Origin: Sulfurovum sp. bin170
GTDB taxonomy: Bacteria > Campylobacterota > Campylobacteria > Campylobacterales > Sulfurovaceae
DNA: 5,373 bases
Direction of reading: 5' to 3'
Assembly (NCBI RefSeq): GCF_010892395.1
Contig: NZ_JAACKB010000211.1
Location: 1-5,373 of the forward strand
The notes beneath the pieces are model-generated. The model made no database searches and was not told the DNA's origin. It worked only from the letters and a program-made list of their open reading frames with translations. Below are positions 1-5,373 of this stretch, piece by piece. How positions within the stretch are numbered: the first letter of the stretch is position 1; every line of letters starts with the position of its first letter. Both the position numbers and the translations under genes were made by a program.

Positions 1-668
1 AAAAACAGTATCCAAAATGGGCTACAGAGTTCATCGAAACGGTACTTAAAACCGTAGCAGACCACGGACCAGCAGTATCAGGAGCGCACAACGCAAAAGT
101 AACGGCAAGAGCAGGAAAATCAGTTGTTGAGTCACTTGTAACTGGACTTCTTACTATTGGACCTAGATTTGGTGGAGCGATTGATGGTGCTGCAGAGCAT
201 TTCAAATATGCTGATGACAACAACTTGTCTCCAAAAGAGTTCTTAGGACACATGAAGAAGCAAGGTATTCCAATTCCAGGAATCGGTCACAGAATTAAGT
301 CACTAAAGAACCCTGACCTTAGAGTTACAGGACTTATGAACTTCGCTGCTGACAACTTCCCTGCAACACCACTTCTTGACTATGCAAGAACAGTTGAAGC
401 ATTGACAACATCTAAAAAAGAGAACTTAATTCTTAATGTTGATGGTACTATCGGAATCTTGATGGTTGATATGTGGAGAGCATTAGGATATGAAGAGAAT
501 GAGATTGATGAGTTTATCGCGTCTGGTACGCTAAACGCATTCTTTATTGTTGGTCGTTCAATCGGATTTATCGGGCATGTGCTTGATGAGAAGAGATTGG
601 CGATGCCTATGTATCGTCATCCTATGGATGATGTTCTTTATGATGTTCATGTGGCTGAGGAGATTTAG
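1..668 (+). CDS. aclA: ATP-citrate lyase large (alpha) subunit, C-terminal citryl-CoA lyase part; 5' end outside window
   Basis: The frame is open from base 3 to the TAG at 666-668, giving 221 visible residues. The start lies upstream of the window, and the TTG at 225 is internal. ATP-citrate lyase cleaves citrate with ATP and CoA to acetyl-CoA, oxaloacetate and ADP. It is a cytoplasmic key enzyme of the reverse TCA cycle. The visible part is the citrate-synthase-like domain that splits citryl-CoA. It closely resembles the C-terminus of human ACLY, with the motifs SGAHN (His codon 87-89), GIGHR (His 288-290) and NVDG (Asp 441-443). These match the citryl-CoA lyase catalytic His/His/Asp of ACLY. 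Also conserved are LLTIG..FGGA, FPATPLLDYA, GRSIGFIGH and YRHP. In bacteria with a two-subunit enzyme the large subunit carries this domain, and aclB usually precedes aclA, so aclB is expected upstream. Some organisms split off a separate citryl-CoA lyase; with the upstream part unseen this cannot be fully excluded. Composition is about 45% GC, clearly richer than the next gene. Confidence 0.93.
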   Translation, partial: KQYPKWATEFIETVLKTVADHGPAVSGAHNAKVTARAGKSVVESLVTGLLTIGPRFGGAIDGAAEHFKYADDNNLSPKEFLGHMKKQGIPIPGIGHRIKSLKNPDLRVTGLMNFAADNFPATPLLDYARTVEALTTSKKENLILNVDGTIGILMVDMWRALGYEENEIDEFIASGTLNAFFIVGRSIGFIGHVLDEKRLAMPMYRHPMDDVLYDVHVAEEI

Positions 669-686
669 TCTCTTTAGCTTACATCA

Positions 687-714
687 TTTCTTCGAGCCTT
701 TGGGCTTGAAGAAA
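687..714. terminator. Hairpin between convergent genes, candidate bidirectional terminator
   Basis: A 12-bp stem (687-698 with 703-714, one G-T wobble) closes a 4-base loop, TTTG. It lies 18 bases after the aclA stop and directly abuts the stop codon (715-717) of the convergent gene. Neither strand has a clean T-run after the stem; the plus strand continues with a merely T-rich stretch. The position between two convergent stops makes a shared transcription end the best reading. Without a T-tract the termination efficiency is uncertain, and it could instead protect mRNA 3' ends. Confidence 0.6.
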
Positions 715-2268
715 CTATTCTATTAACTCCCACTCAAACTTACAGATATTTTTATCTTTTTTTGAAAACTCAATCCCAATAATAATTAACTCATCTGCTT
801 TCTCTTTATACTTCTCATAATACTTATTCTTTTTTATCTGCTCCAATGCTTTTCCCTTTTGATTTTTATTATCTACAACTTTAAATTCAATCACATAAAC
901 TTGGCTCATATCAGGGGTGGCAATGGTTAAATCAATTCGTCCTAGATTGGTTACATCTTCGGCTATAAATTGAATACCCAATCCTGCTAAATAAGCATAC
1001 ATAACATTGGCATAATAACCCTCATAGTTTTGAATATCATTTTTTACATAAGAGTTATAGGGAAGTGATGCAAAAAGTTGATAAATCTCTTTTTTAAACT
1101 GTTCCATATCTTTGTTTAATATAGCAGTTAATATGGGCATTTTAGGAAGAGAACTATCTGTCAAAAGATACTTGAAAATATTCTCATTCAAAGCTGTTCT
1201 AACTTCAAGATTAGGATAAGTTAACTGATAAATTCTTTGATTAAATATCGTTTTAACCTCTTTTATTGTTAAATATCCTGTTTGAAAAAGCAGAGTTTCT
1301 ATTTTAATATCATCAACATCAAAACTACCTAAGTCACTTTCACTGATGGCTACATTTTCTAAATTTGGTAAGAAATAGTTTTTCTGTTTTAGTATTTCAA
1401 TCAAAAAAGAAGGATTACCTGTTTCAAACCAATAGTTCCGATAAGATTTTCCTTTGGAGAAAAAGAGTAATATATCAAATGGATTATAAACTCCTTCGCC
1501 TAAAAAGTTATAACCATTGTACCACTTCTTTAATTCATCCAAATCAACCCTATCTAATCGTTCCTCGAAATGAGTCTCTACATCTTGATGGGTATAACCA
1601 CAAATAGTTGCATATCTTTCATCTAATGATATATCTTCTAAGTTATTTAATCCACTAAAAAGACTAACTCGTGAAAATTTACTTACTCCTGTTAAAAATG
1701 CGAACTTTACATATCGGTCACTGTCTTTGATAACAGAATAAATATTTTTTAACTTATCTCGTATCTCTTTGGACAACTTTTTATTGGTAACATTATCTAA
1801 AATAGGTTTATCATATTCATCTATTAGTATGACTACTTTTTGATTATATTTTTTATAGGCAACTCGTATTAATTCGCGTAAACATTTTTTATGTTGGCTA
1901 TTGGTTTTACAATGCAAGTCTAGTCTTCGTTCATTATCTTCTATAAGTTCTTGAATGGTTAAATCTAAATCATCTATGCTTTTAACAACCCCTGCACCAA
2001 AACTAATATGAATCACAGGATAAGCAGTCTCCCAATCCCACTTATCATAAATATAAAGTCCCTCAAACAGCTCTTTTTTAGCCTCAAATATATCTTTGAG
2101 CGTATCTAAAAAAAGAGATTTACCAAAACGGCGTGGGCGTGAGAGGAAGTAGTATCCACTGCTATTTATTAGATTTAAAGCTAAATCAGTTTTGTCTACA
2201 TAAATGTAGTTTTCTTTTTTATCTCTTATTTTTTGGAATGTTTGGATTCCTATTGGTAGGTTTTTCAT
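715..2268 (-). CDS. AAA-ATPase-like protein with C-terminal PD-(D/E)XK nuclease-like domain
   Basis: The protein has 517 residues from the ATG at 2266-2268. That start has AGAGG six bases upstream and gives the family-typical N-terminus MKNLPIGIQTF. An in-frame ATG at 2308-2310 would add 14 residues but has no ribosome site. The order matches the family described by Pfam AAA-ATPase_like plus PDDEXK_9 (DUF1703). A Walker A variant lies at 46-51 (RRFGKS, preceded by RP where a classical P-loop has its first Gly, as is usual here). Walker B is at 145-151 with D150/E151. Further marks are FLTGVSKF at 191-198, YNGYNF at 250-255 and YWFETG at 279-284. The C-terminal nuclease-like core has D446, E461-x-K463 and Q477, so the active-site pattern is intact. 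There is no signal peptide or membrane segment, so it should be cytoplasmic. The family is common, often multicopy and patchily distributed. Its role is not settled; defence or mobile-element functions are speculation. GC in sampled lines is only about 23-32%, against roughly 45% in aclA, suggesting acquisition by transfer. It may be cotranscribed with the fusion gene 57 bases upstream. Confidence 0.85.
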   Translation of the reverse strand: MKNLPIGIQTFQKIRDKKENYIYVDKTDLALNLINSSGYYFLSRPRRFGKSLFLDTLKDIFEAKKELFEGLYIYDKWDWETAYPVIHISFGAGVVKSIDDLDLTIQELIEDNERRLDLHCKTNSQHKKCLRELIRVAYKKYNQKVVILIDEYDKPILDNVTNKKLSKEIRDKLKNIYSVIKDSDRYVKFAFLTGVSKFSRVSLFSGLNNLEDISLDERYATICGYTHQDVETHFEERLDRVDLDELKKWYNGYNFLGEGVYNPFDILLFFSKGKSYRNYWFETGNPSFLIEILKQKNYFLPNLENVAISESDLGSFDVDDIKIETLLFQTGYLTIKEVKTIFNQRIYQLTYPNLEVRTALNENIFKYLLTDSSLPKMPILTAILNKDMEQFKKEIYQLFASLPYNSYVKNDIQNYEGYYANVMYAYLAGLGIQFIAEDVTNLGRIDLTIATPDMSQVYVIEFKVVDNKNQKGKALEQIKKNKYYEKYKEKADELIIIGIEFSKKDKNICKFEWELIE

Positions 2269-2274
2269 TTTTTT

Positions 2275-2279
2275 CCTCT
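2275..2279 (-). promoter_or_regulatory. Ribosome binding site that fixes the start of the AAA/nuclease-like gene
   Basis: Read on the minus strand, AGAGG is followed by six A residues and then the ATG at 2268. The alternative ATG at 2310 has no purine-rich Shine-Dalgarno sequence at the right distance. The shorter protein is therefore preferred. Confidence 0.7.
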
Positions 2280-2325
2280 TTTTTATTAATATACTTCTTG
2301 CAAAACTCATTTGGAATCGGAGACT

Positions 2326-4731
2326 TTAGTCCACTTTCCTCTCATGAGCAAACCTATCAAAAAAGCCAACCTCAGTACACCCCATACATCCATGTCCAGC
2401 TTGAACGGGCCAACTGGTATCACTATTAAATTTCATAGTAGGGCAGTTAACATTGGTATAAGGACCTTTACACCCCATCTCAAAGAGACACCACCCTTTT
2501 TTAGCCCCTTCGTCTCCCCACTCTTTGACAAACTCTCCAAGCTCATAGTTTCCTCTTCGTTCACAATCATCATGTACTCTGGAGGCATATGCCCAGAGAG
2601 GACGATTGAATTTATCGAGTTTTGGTAGCTCTTCAAACATAATATAGGAGAGGAGTGTCCCCACGATATTGGTTGGATTGACAGGACAGCCTGGCAGATT
2701 GATAATGTCATTTCGTTGTAGTGCTTTAGCCACACCCACAGCACCTGTTGGATTGGGGGTTGAGGCTACCACGCCACCATCTAAGGCACAACTGCCTACT
2801 GCCAAGATAAGTTTGGCATCTTTGGCACACTTTTTTAAGAGTTCAATTCCTGTTTCACCTTTTGCACCGATTCTTAGATATTTTCCCTCCATCGCTAGAG
2901 GAACTGCCCCCTCAACGATTAAGATATATTCACCTTTTTGATTTTTGACAATATCCTCTAGCACCGTCTCGCTCTGGTCGCCACTCGCACTCATCAGCAA
3001 CTCATGATAATCCAAAGAGATATAATCAAAAATTAAATCTTCAATAGAGGGGTTGGTGGATTTGATAAAGGCTTCCGAGTTTCCACTACAATCAGCCAAC
3101 TCCAACCAGATAATGGGAATCTTGTTTAGACTTTTAACCCCTTTTTCAACCACATCCTCAAAATTTGGGTGAAGTTGCATATTGGCAGTGACCATTGATA
3201 CCCAGCTGTTGACTTCATGTTCTGCAATATCCAAAGAGTTCATGGCTGATTTGAGATTCTCTGTTGTTAGGCTGTTCATTGGGTGCAGCGTGTTAAATTT
3301 ATCAATTCGTTGTTGAACTTTTGCAATCTCTTGTTCCCTTTTTATATCCTCTGGCGTTTTTCTAGGCATATTGGGGTCTATGAGTTGTTGCGACTCTTTT
3401 ATGACATCTTCAACCATCTTTTTACATCGTCCACAAACGCGTCCAGCTTCACTAAAACTGCTAAGTTCACCAAAGGAGCCAATCCCAGTTTGAACCACAA
3501 TATCCACCAAGTCTTGATGATAAACATGCTCACAACTACAGATTAATCTTCCTCTCTCTCCAATTAATCTATTTTGGTAGAGATAGTTTATATCAACCTC
3601 TTCACTAGTCTTGATAAGTGTCTCGATATAGCCCACATCTACATTGGAGTTGATTCCTATAAATCGGGTCAGTTTGTCATCGCTTACAAAATACTCATCT
3701 ATTCGATTTGCTTTTTTTGAAGAGATAAGTATCTTCTCATAATCATCATTAAACTTTGGTGAGTTGACCTCTACCAAATCAAACTCACCAACTTTTAACA
3801 TATCGATGCTAATTTCACGCTCAAACGCTTTGACATCTGTTTGAAGAATATGAGATATAGCAGAGTTGGCTTGTAGCGTACACTCTTTGACATGACCTGC
3901 CACAAAATTAAACGCTTCAACCTCAGCACACTCTCCCACAGCATAGACATTTTCATCGATACTCTGCATATAGAGGTTGGTGAGTATTCCTCTGTTGCAC
4001 CTGAAACTCTTCCTAAAACTCTCGATATTTGGTTTTATACCTACACCAAATATTAAAAAAGGATTTTTTATCTGTAGCTTTTTAGTTTTCAATAGTGTTA
4101 TTTCACCATTTTCAATAATCTTGTCAACTATCTCATCATCATAAGATATTTTGACTTTTCCACCTTTGGTATAACACGCTTCTATTGTTTTTATAGAGTC
4201 TATTGATAAGTGATTGTTGTAGAGCTGTTTTCCACGAATAAGAAGGGTGATGTTCTCAACATTTGGCATCTGATTTAGTGTCTCTAACAACTCCAATCCT
4301 ATAGGCCCACCTCCAACGATAACAACTTCTCTGTTTTTAATACCATTTTTGATATGCTCACAATCATTGGCACTTCTAAAAACAGAAGCATTATTGATTT
4401 CGTTTATATCAAAAAGTGAAACAGGTATAGAACCAGTGGCAATAATTAATTTATCATAACCAAACATGGAAGTTTCAGAGAATATTTTTCTGTTTTTTTT
4501 ATCTATGGTTTCTATTTTCTGATTCAGTTCAAGTTTCACCGTTGGGTCGAGGGCTAAAGCTATCCCTTTTATATCCTCTTTCCCATCAACTAAACGGCAA
4601 AGATGTATCCTATCATAGGGCGGATATTTTTCATCACTGACAATCAAGACCTCTACAGAGGCATCTTGTTTTTTTAGATTATTGGCTAAATATACGGCTG
4701 ATATTCCACCACCGATTATTAGGATTCTCAT
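2326..4731 (-). CDS. Fusion: NirB-like FAD/NAD(P) oxidoreductase + BFD [2Fe-2S] domain + [NiFe]-hydrogenase small subunit
   Basis: The protein has 801 residues. ATG at 4731 has GAGGAG five bases upstream. Residues 1 to about 390 form a pyridine nucleotide-disulfide oxidoreductase-type flavoprotein: FAD motif GGGISA at 7-12, NAD(P) motif GGGPIG at 140-145, second FAD motif VYAVGECAE at 262-270. GEC rather than GDC resembles NirB, and no active-site disulfide pair is seen. Residues 397-440 form a BFD-type [2Fe-2S] site with C398, C400, C433 and C436. Residues 441 to about 537 are a polar, probably helical linker of unknown function. Residues 538-801 form a [NiFe]-hydrogenase small subunit: proximal-cluster C548, C648 and C682 (CSGN, so N551 replaces the usual fourth Cys); distal H720, C723, C748 and C754; medial C763, C782 and C785. 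There is no Tat signal or membrane anchor, so it should be a soluble cytosolic enzyme of group 2 type (2d is a guess). The probable role is transfer of electrons between H2 and FAD/NAD(P) or another acceptor. No large subunit is visible. The frame is intact, so the fusion is not an obvious artefact. Domain identities are secure; the physiological acceptor is inferred. Confidence 0.9.
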   Translation of the reverse strand: MRILIIGGGISAVYLANNLKKQDASVEVLIVSDEKYPPYDRIHLCRLVDGKEDIKGIALALDPTVKLELNQKIETIDKKNRKIFSETSMFGYDKLIIATGSIPVSLFDINEINNASVFRSANDCEHIKNGIKNREVVIVGGGPIGLELLETLNQMPNVENITLLIRGKQLYNNHLSIDSIKTIEACYTKGGKVKISYDDEIVDKIIENGEITLLKTKKLQIKNPFLIFGVGIKPNIESFRKSFRCNRGILTNLYMQSIDENVYAVGECAEVEAFNFVAGHVKECTLQANSAISHILQTDVKAFEREISIDMLKVGEFDLVEVNSPKFNDDYEKILISSKKANRIDEYFVSDDKLTRFIGINSNVDVGYIETLIKTSEEVDINYLYQNRLIGERGRLICSCEHVYHQDLVDIVVQTGIGSFGELSSFSEAGRVCGRCKKMVEDVIKESQQLIDPNMPRKTPEDIKREQEIAKVQQRIDKFNTLHPMNSLTTENLKSAMNSLDIAEHEVNSWVSMVTANMQLHPNFEDVVEKGVKSLNKIPIIWLELADCSGNSEAFIKSTNPSIEDLIFDYISLDYHELLMSASGDQSETVLEDIVKNQKGEYILIVEGAVPLAMEGKYLRIGAKGETGIELLKKCAKDAKLILAVGSCALDGGVVASTPNPTGAVGVAKALQRNDIINLPGCPVNPTNIVGTLLSYIMFEELPKLDKFNRPLWAYASRVHDDCERRGNYELGEFVKEWGDEGAKKGWCLFEMGCKGPYTNVNCPTMKFNSDTSWPVQAGHGCMGCTEVGFFDRFAHERKVD

Positions 4732-4736
4732 GGTGA

Positions 4737-4742
4737 CTCCTC
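4737..4742 (-). promoter_or_regulatory. Ribosome binding site of the hydrogenase fusion gene
   Basis: GAGGAG on the minus strand lies five bases before the ATG at 4731. It is a strong Shine-Dalgarno sequence and supports this start, which also gives the expected N-terminal dinucleotide-binding beta-strand right after Met. Confidence 0.8.
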
Positions 4743-4756
4743 ATGTGAATTGGTGT

Positions 4757-4762
4757 ATTATA
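4757..4762 (-). promoter_or_regulatory. -10 box of the hydrogenase fusion gene
   Basis: The minus strand reads a perfect TATAAT here, 25 bases upstream of the start codon, predicting a transcript start near 4750. No good -35 hexamer is seen at 16-18 bases, only a T-run. That is common for housekeeping promoters of Campylobacterota, which depend on the -10 box and T-rich upstream DNA. This is a pattern call only. Confidence 0.55.
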
Positions 4763-4792
4763 TCTTATTTATGGTTTCAAAAAACTCATAAT

Positions 4793-4806
4793 TTGCCCTT
4801 AGTCAA
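4793..4806. promoter_or_regulatory. Candidate CRP/FNR-family regulator box upstream of nosZ
   Basis: TTGCCCTTAGTCAA has the TTG-N8-CAA spacing of CRP/FNR-family operators. The right half (TTGAC on the minus strand) is good, the left (TTGCC) weaker. Its centre (4799.5) lies 41.5 bases upstream of the transcript start (near 4841) predicted from the -10 candidate at 4829-4834, the classical class II activator position. FNR-type regulators commonly control denitrification genes. Alternatively, TTGCCC could be a -35 box for TATAAA at 4817-4822 with an 18-base spacer. Confidence 0.35.
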
Positions 4807-4828
4807 ATTATAACTTTATAAAATCCAC

Positions 4829-4834
4829 TATTAT
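4829..4834 (+). promoter_or_regulatory. Candidate -10 box of nosZ
   Basis: TATTAT gives a predicted transcript start near 4841, hence a 5' leader of about 45 bases. No -35 hexamer is seen, which fits an activator-dependent promoter. TATAAA at 4817-4822 is a competing -10 candidate. Confidence 0.35.
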
Positions 4835-4841
4835 GCCACTA

Positions 4842-4867
4842 TTGAGTATTGTTTTTTACAATCTCAA
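4842..4867. repeat. Inverted repeat at the predicted 5' end of the nosZ transcript
   Basis: Arms 4842-4852 and 4858-4867 pair as two 5-bp blocks (TTGAG/CTCAA and ATTGT/ACAAT), with one bulged T and a five-T loop. It could be an operator (ATTGT-N5-ACAAT is a 15-bp palindrome) or an RNA hairpin in the leader. The inner TTG-N7-CAA spacing is one base short of a standard FNR box. It ends eight bases before the ribosome site. In AT-rich DNA a repeat of this quality can arise by chance. Confidence 0.4.
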
Positions 4868-4874
4868 AAAATAG

Positions 4875-4880
4875 AAGGAG
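4875..4880 (+). promoter_or_regulatory. Ribosome binding site of nosZ
   Basis: AAGGAG lies five bases upstream of the ATG at 4886. It is a near-ideal Shine-Dalgarno sequence and supports the start that gives a complete signal peptide. Confidence 0.85.
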
Positions 4881-4885
4881 AACAG

Positions 4886-5373
4886 ATGACTAGAGCATTT
4901 AGTAAACTCTCTTCACTTCTTTTAGGTACAACATTAGCAGTGTCGGTAGCGACAGCAGGTAGTGGTGAACTTGAAAAGATTATGAAGAAGAGAGGCTTGA
5001 CAGAAAACGATGTAATTCGTGCAGCTAAGACTTATCTACCTACGGGTGGTAGAGATGAGTTTGTAGTATTTAGTTCAGGTGGACAGAGTGGACAGATTTT
5101 GGTTTATGGTGTACCATCAATGAAAATCTTGAAGTATATCGCTGTATTTACACCAGAGCCTTGGCAAGGTTATGGTTTTGATGAAGATTCAAAAGCCGTA
5201 CTTAGACAGGGTAACATTCGAGGTAGAGAGATTAATTGGGGTGATACACACCACCCAGGACTTTCTGAAAAAGATGGTAAATATGATGGTAAATGGTTAG
5301 CAATTAATGATAAAGCGAATCCAAGAGTTGCTATTATTGACCTTGAAGATTTTGAGACCAAGCAGATTGTTGT
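4886..5373 (+). CDS. nosZ: Nitrous oxide reductase NosZ, Sec-exported (clade II-like); 3' end outside window
   Basis: The frame is open from ATG at 4886 to the window end, giving 162 complete codons. NosZ reduces N2O to N2 in the periplasm as the last step of denitrification, using the copper centres CuA and CuZ. Residues 1-24 form a Sec signal peptide: positive start (R3, K7), a hydrophobic core, and a likely cut after ATA (A24). No twin-arginine motif is present. A Sec signal is a hallmark of clade II (atypical) NosZ, as in Wolinella and other Campylobacterota; clade I enzymes use Tat. The mature part starts the family's beta-propeller. WGDTHHPGLSE at 118-128 holds H122/H123, matching the first two CuZ ligands (DxHHP in known enzymes). 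NDKANPRVAIIDL at 141-153 is also highly typical. The remaining CuZ ligands, the CuA domain and any C-terminal cytochrome c domain lie beyond the window. Maturation genes (nosD, nosF, nosY, nosL or nosG/nosH) would be expected downstream. It is divergent from the hydrogenase fusion gene, and regulation may be anaerobic or N-oxide responsive. Confidence 0.93.
   Translation, partial: MTRAFSKLSSLLLGTTLAVSVATAGSGELEKIMKKRGLTENDVIRAAKTYLPTGGRDEFVVFSSGGQSGQILVYGVPSMKILKYIAVFTPEPWQGYGFDEDSKAVLRQGNIRGREINWGDTHHPGLSEKDGKYDGKWLAINDKANPRVAIIDLEDFETKQIV

Noticed and set aside
225..668. A separate 147-residue gene starting at TTG 225
   Set aside because: The same frame is open back to base 3, and the upstream residues (SGAHN, LLTIG..FGGA) belong to the same citryl-CoA lyase domain, so 225 is internal to aclA.
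1365..1607. Plus-strand open frame inside the AAA/nuclease-like gene
   Set aside because: It is antisense to a well-conserved coding region and has no recognisable protein features.
2269..2310. A 14-residue longer N-terminus for the AAA/nuclease-like protein, starting at 2310
   Set aside because: There is no ribosome site before 2310, while 2268 has AGAGG at good spacing and yields the family-typical MKNLPIGIQTF start.
2269..2325. A terminator or strong promoter between the fusion gene and the AAA/nuclease-like gene
   Set aside because: No hairpin is seen. A TATATT sequence exists on the minus strand but lacks a convincing -35 box, so neither is called.
2133..2744. Open frames on both strands overlapping the junction of the two minus-strand genes (2133-2429 and 2311-2628 on plus, 2433-2744 on minus)
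   Set aside because: They overlap strongly conserved coding sequence of the AAA/nuclease-like and hydrogenase genes, lack recognisable domains or ribosome sites, and are out-of-frame shadows.
2669..3546. Plus-strand open frames at 2669-2941 and 3283-3546
   Set aside because: They are antisense to the hydrogenase small subunit and the BFD/linker region, whose motifs fix the true frame.
2326..4731. Annotation of the large minus-strand gene as nitrite reductase NirB
   Set aside because: Only the flavoprotein and BFD modules resemble NirB. No siroheme/[4Fe-4S] sulfite reductase-type module follows; the C-terminal half is a hydrogenase small subunit.
4853..4857. Inverted repeat 4842-4867 as a rho-independent terminator
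   Set aside because: The Ts are in the loop rather than after the stem, the stem is AT-rich with a bulge, and it lies just before the nosZ ribosome site, so a leader or operator role fits better.
5170..5361. Minus-strand open frame within nosZ
   Set aside because: It is antisense to the CuZ-ligand region of nosZ and has no ribosome site or family signal.

Overview
The window most likely comes from a chemolithoautotrophic Campylobacterota (Epsilonproteobacteria), of the Sulfurovum/Sulfurimonas/Nitratiruptor kind. Three metabolic signatures lie side by side. They are ATP-citrate lyase (reverse TCA carbon fixation), a cytosolic-type [NiFe] hydrogenase small subunit (H2 oxidation), and a Sec-type, clade II-like nitrous oxide reductase (N2O respiration). 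The genus is inferred from this gene set and the moderate-to-low GC; it is not proven by the sequence.

Layout. Positions 1-668 (+) hold the 3' end of aclA, the citryl-CoA lyase part of ATP-citrate lyase. A hairpin at 687-714 separates it from a convergent gene. That gene, at 715-2268 (-), is a very AT-rich AAA-ATPase-like/PD-(D/E)XK nuclease-like protein of a widespread family with no settled function. Upstream of it on the same strand, at 2326-4731 (-), is the most notable gene of the window. It encodes an 801-residue fusion of a NirB-like FAD/NAD(P) oxidoreductase, a BFD-type [2Fe-2S] domain, a linker of about 90 residues, and a complete [NiFe]-hydrogenase small subunit. A 154-bp divergent intergenic region (4732-4885) carries promoters for the fusion gene and for nosZ, a candidate CRP/FNR-type box and an inverted repeat. 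nosZ starts at 4886 (+) and runs off the window end.

How the genes may work together (inference). The fusion protein looks like the electron-transfer half of a soluble H2-oxidising enzyme. Its three Fe-S clusters would pass electrons to a [2Fe-2S] cluster and FAD, and on to NAD(P)+ or another acceptor. H2-derived reductant could feed the reductive TCA cycle, to which ATP-citrate lyase belongs, while NosZ would serve as a terminal electron sink. No hydrogenase large subunit is present in the window. The place directly downstream of the small subunit, where the large-subunit gene is commonly found, holds the AT-rich AAA/nuclease-like gene instead.

Limits: the identifications rest on motif and family recognition by eye. 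No database search, structure prediction or alignment was run. The regulatory calls are pattern-level only.
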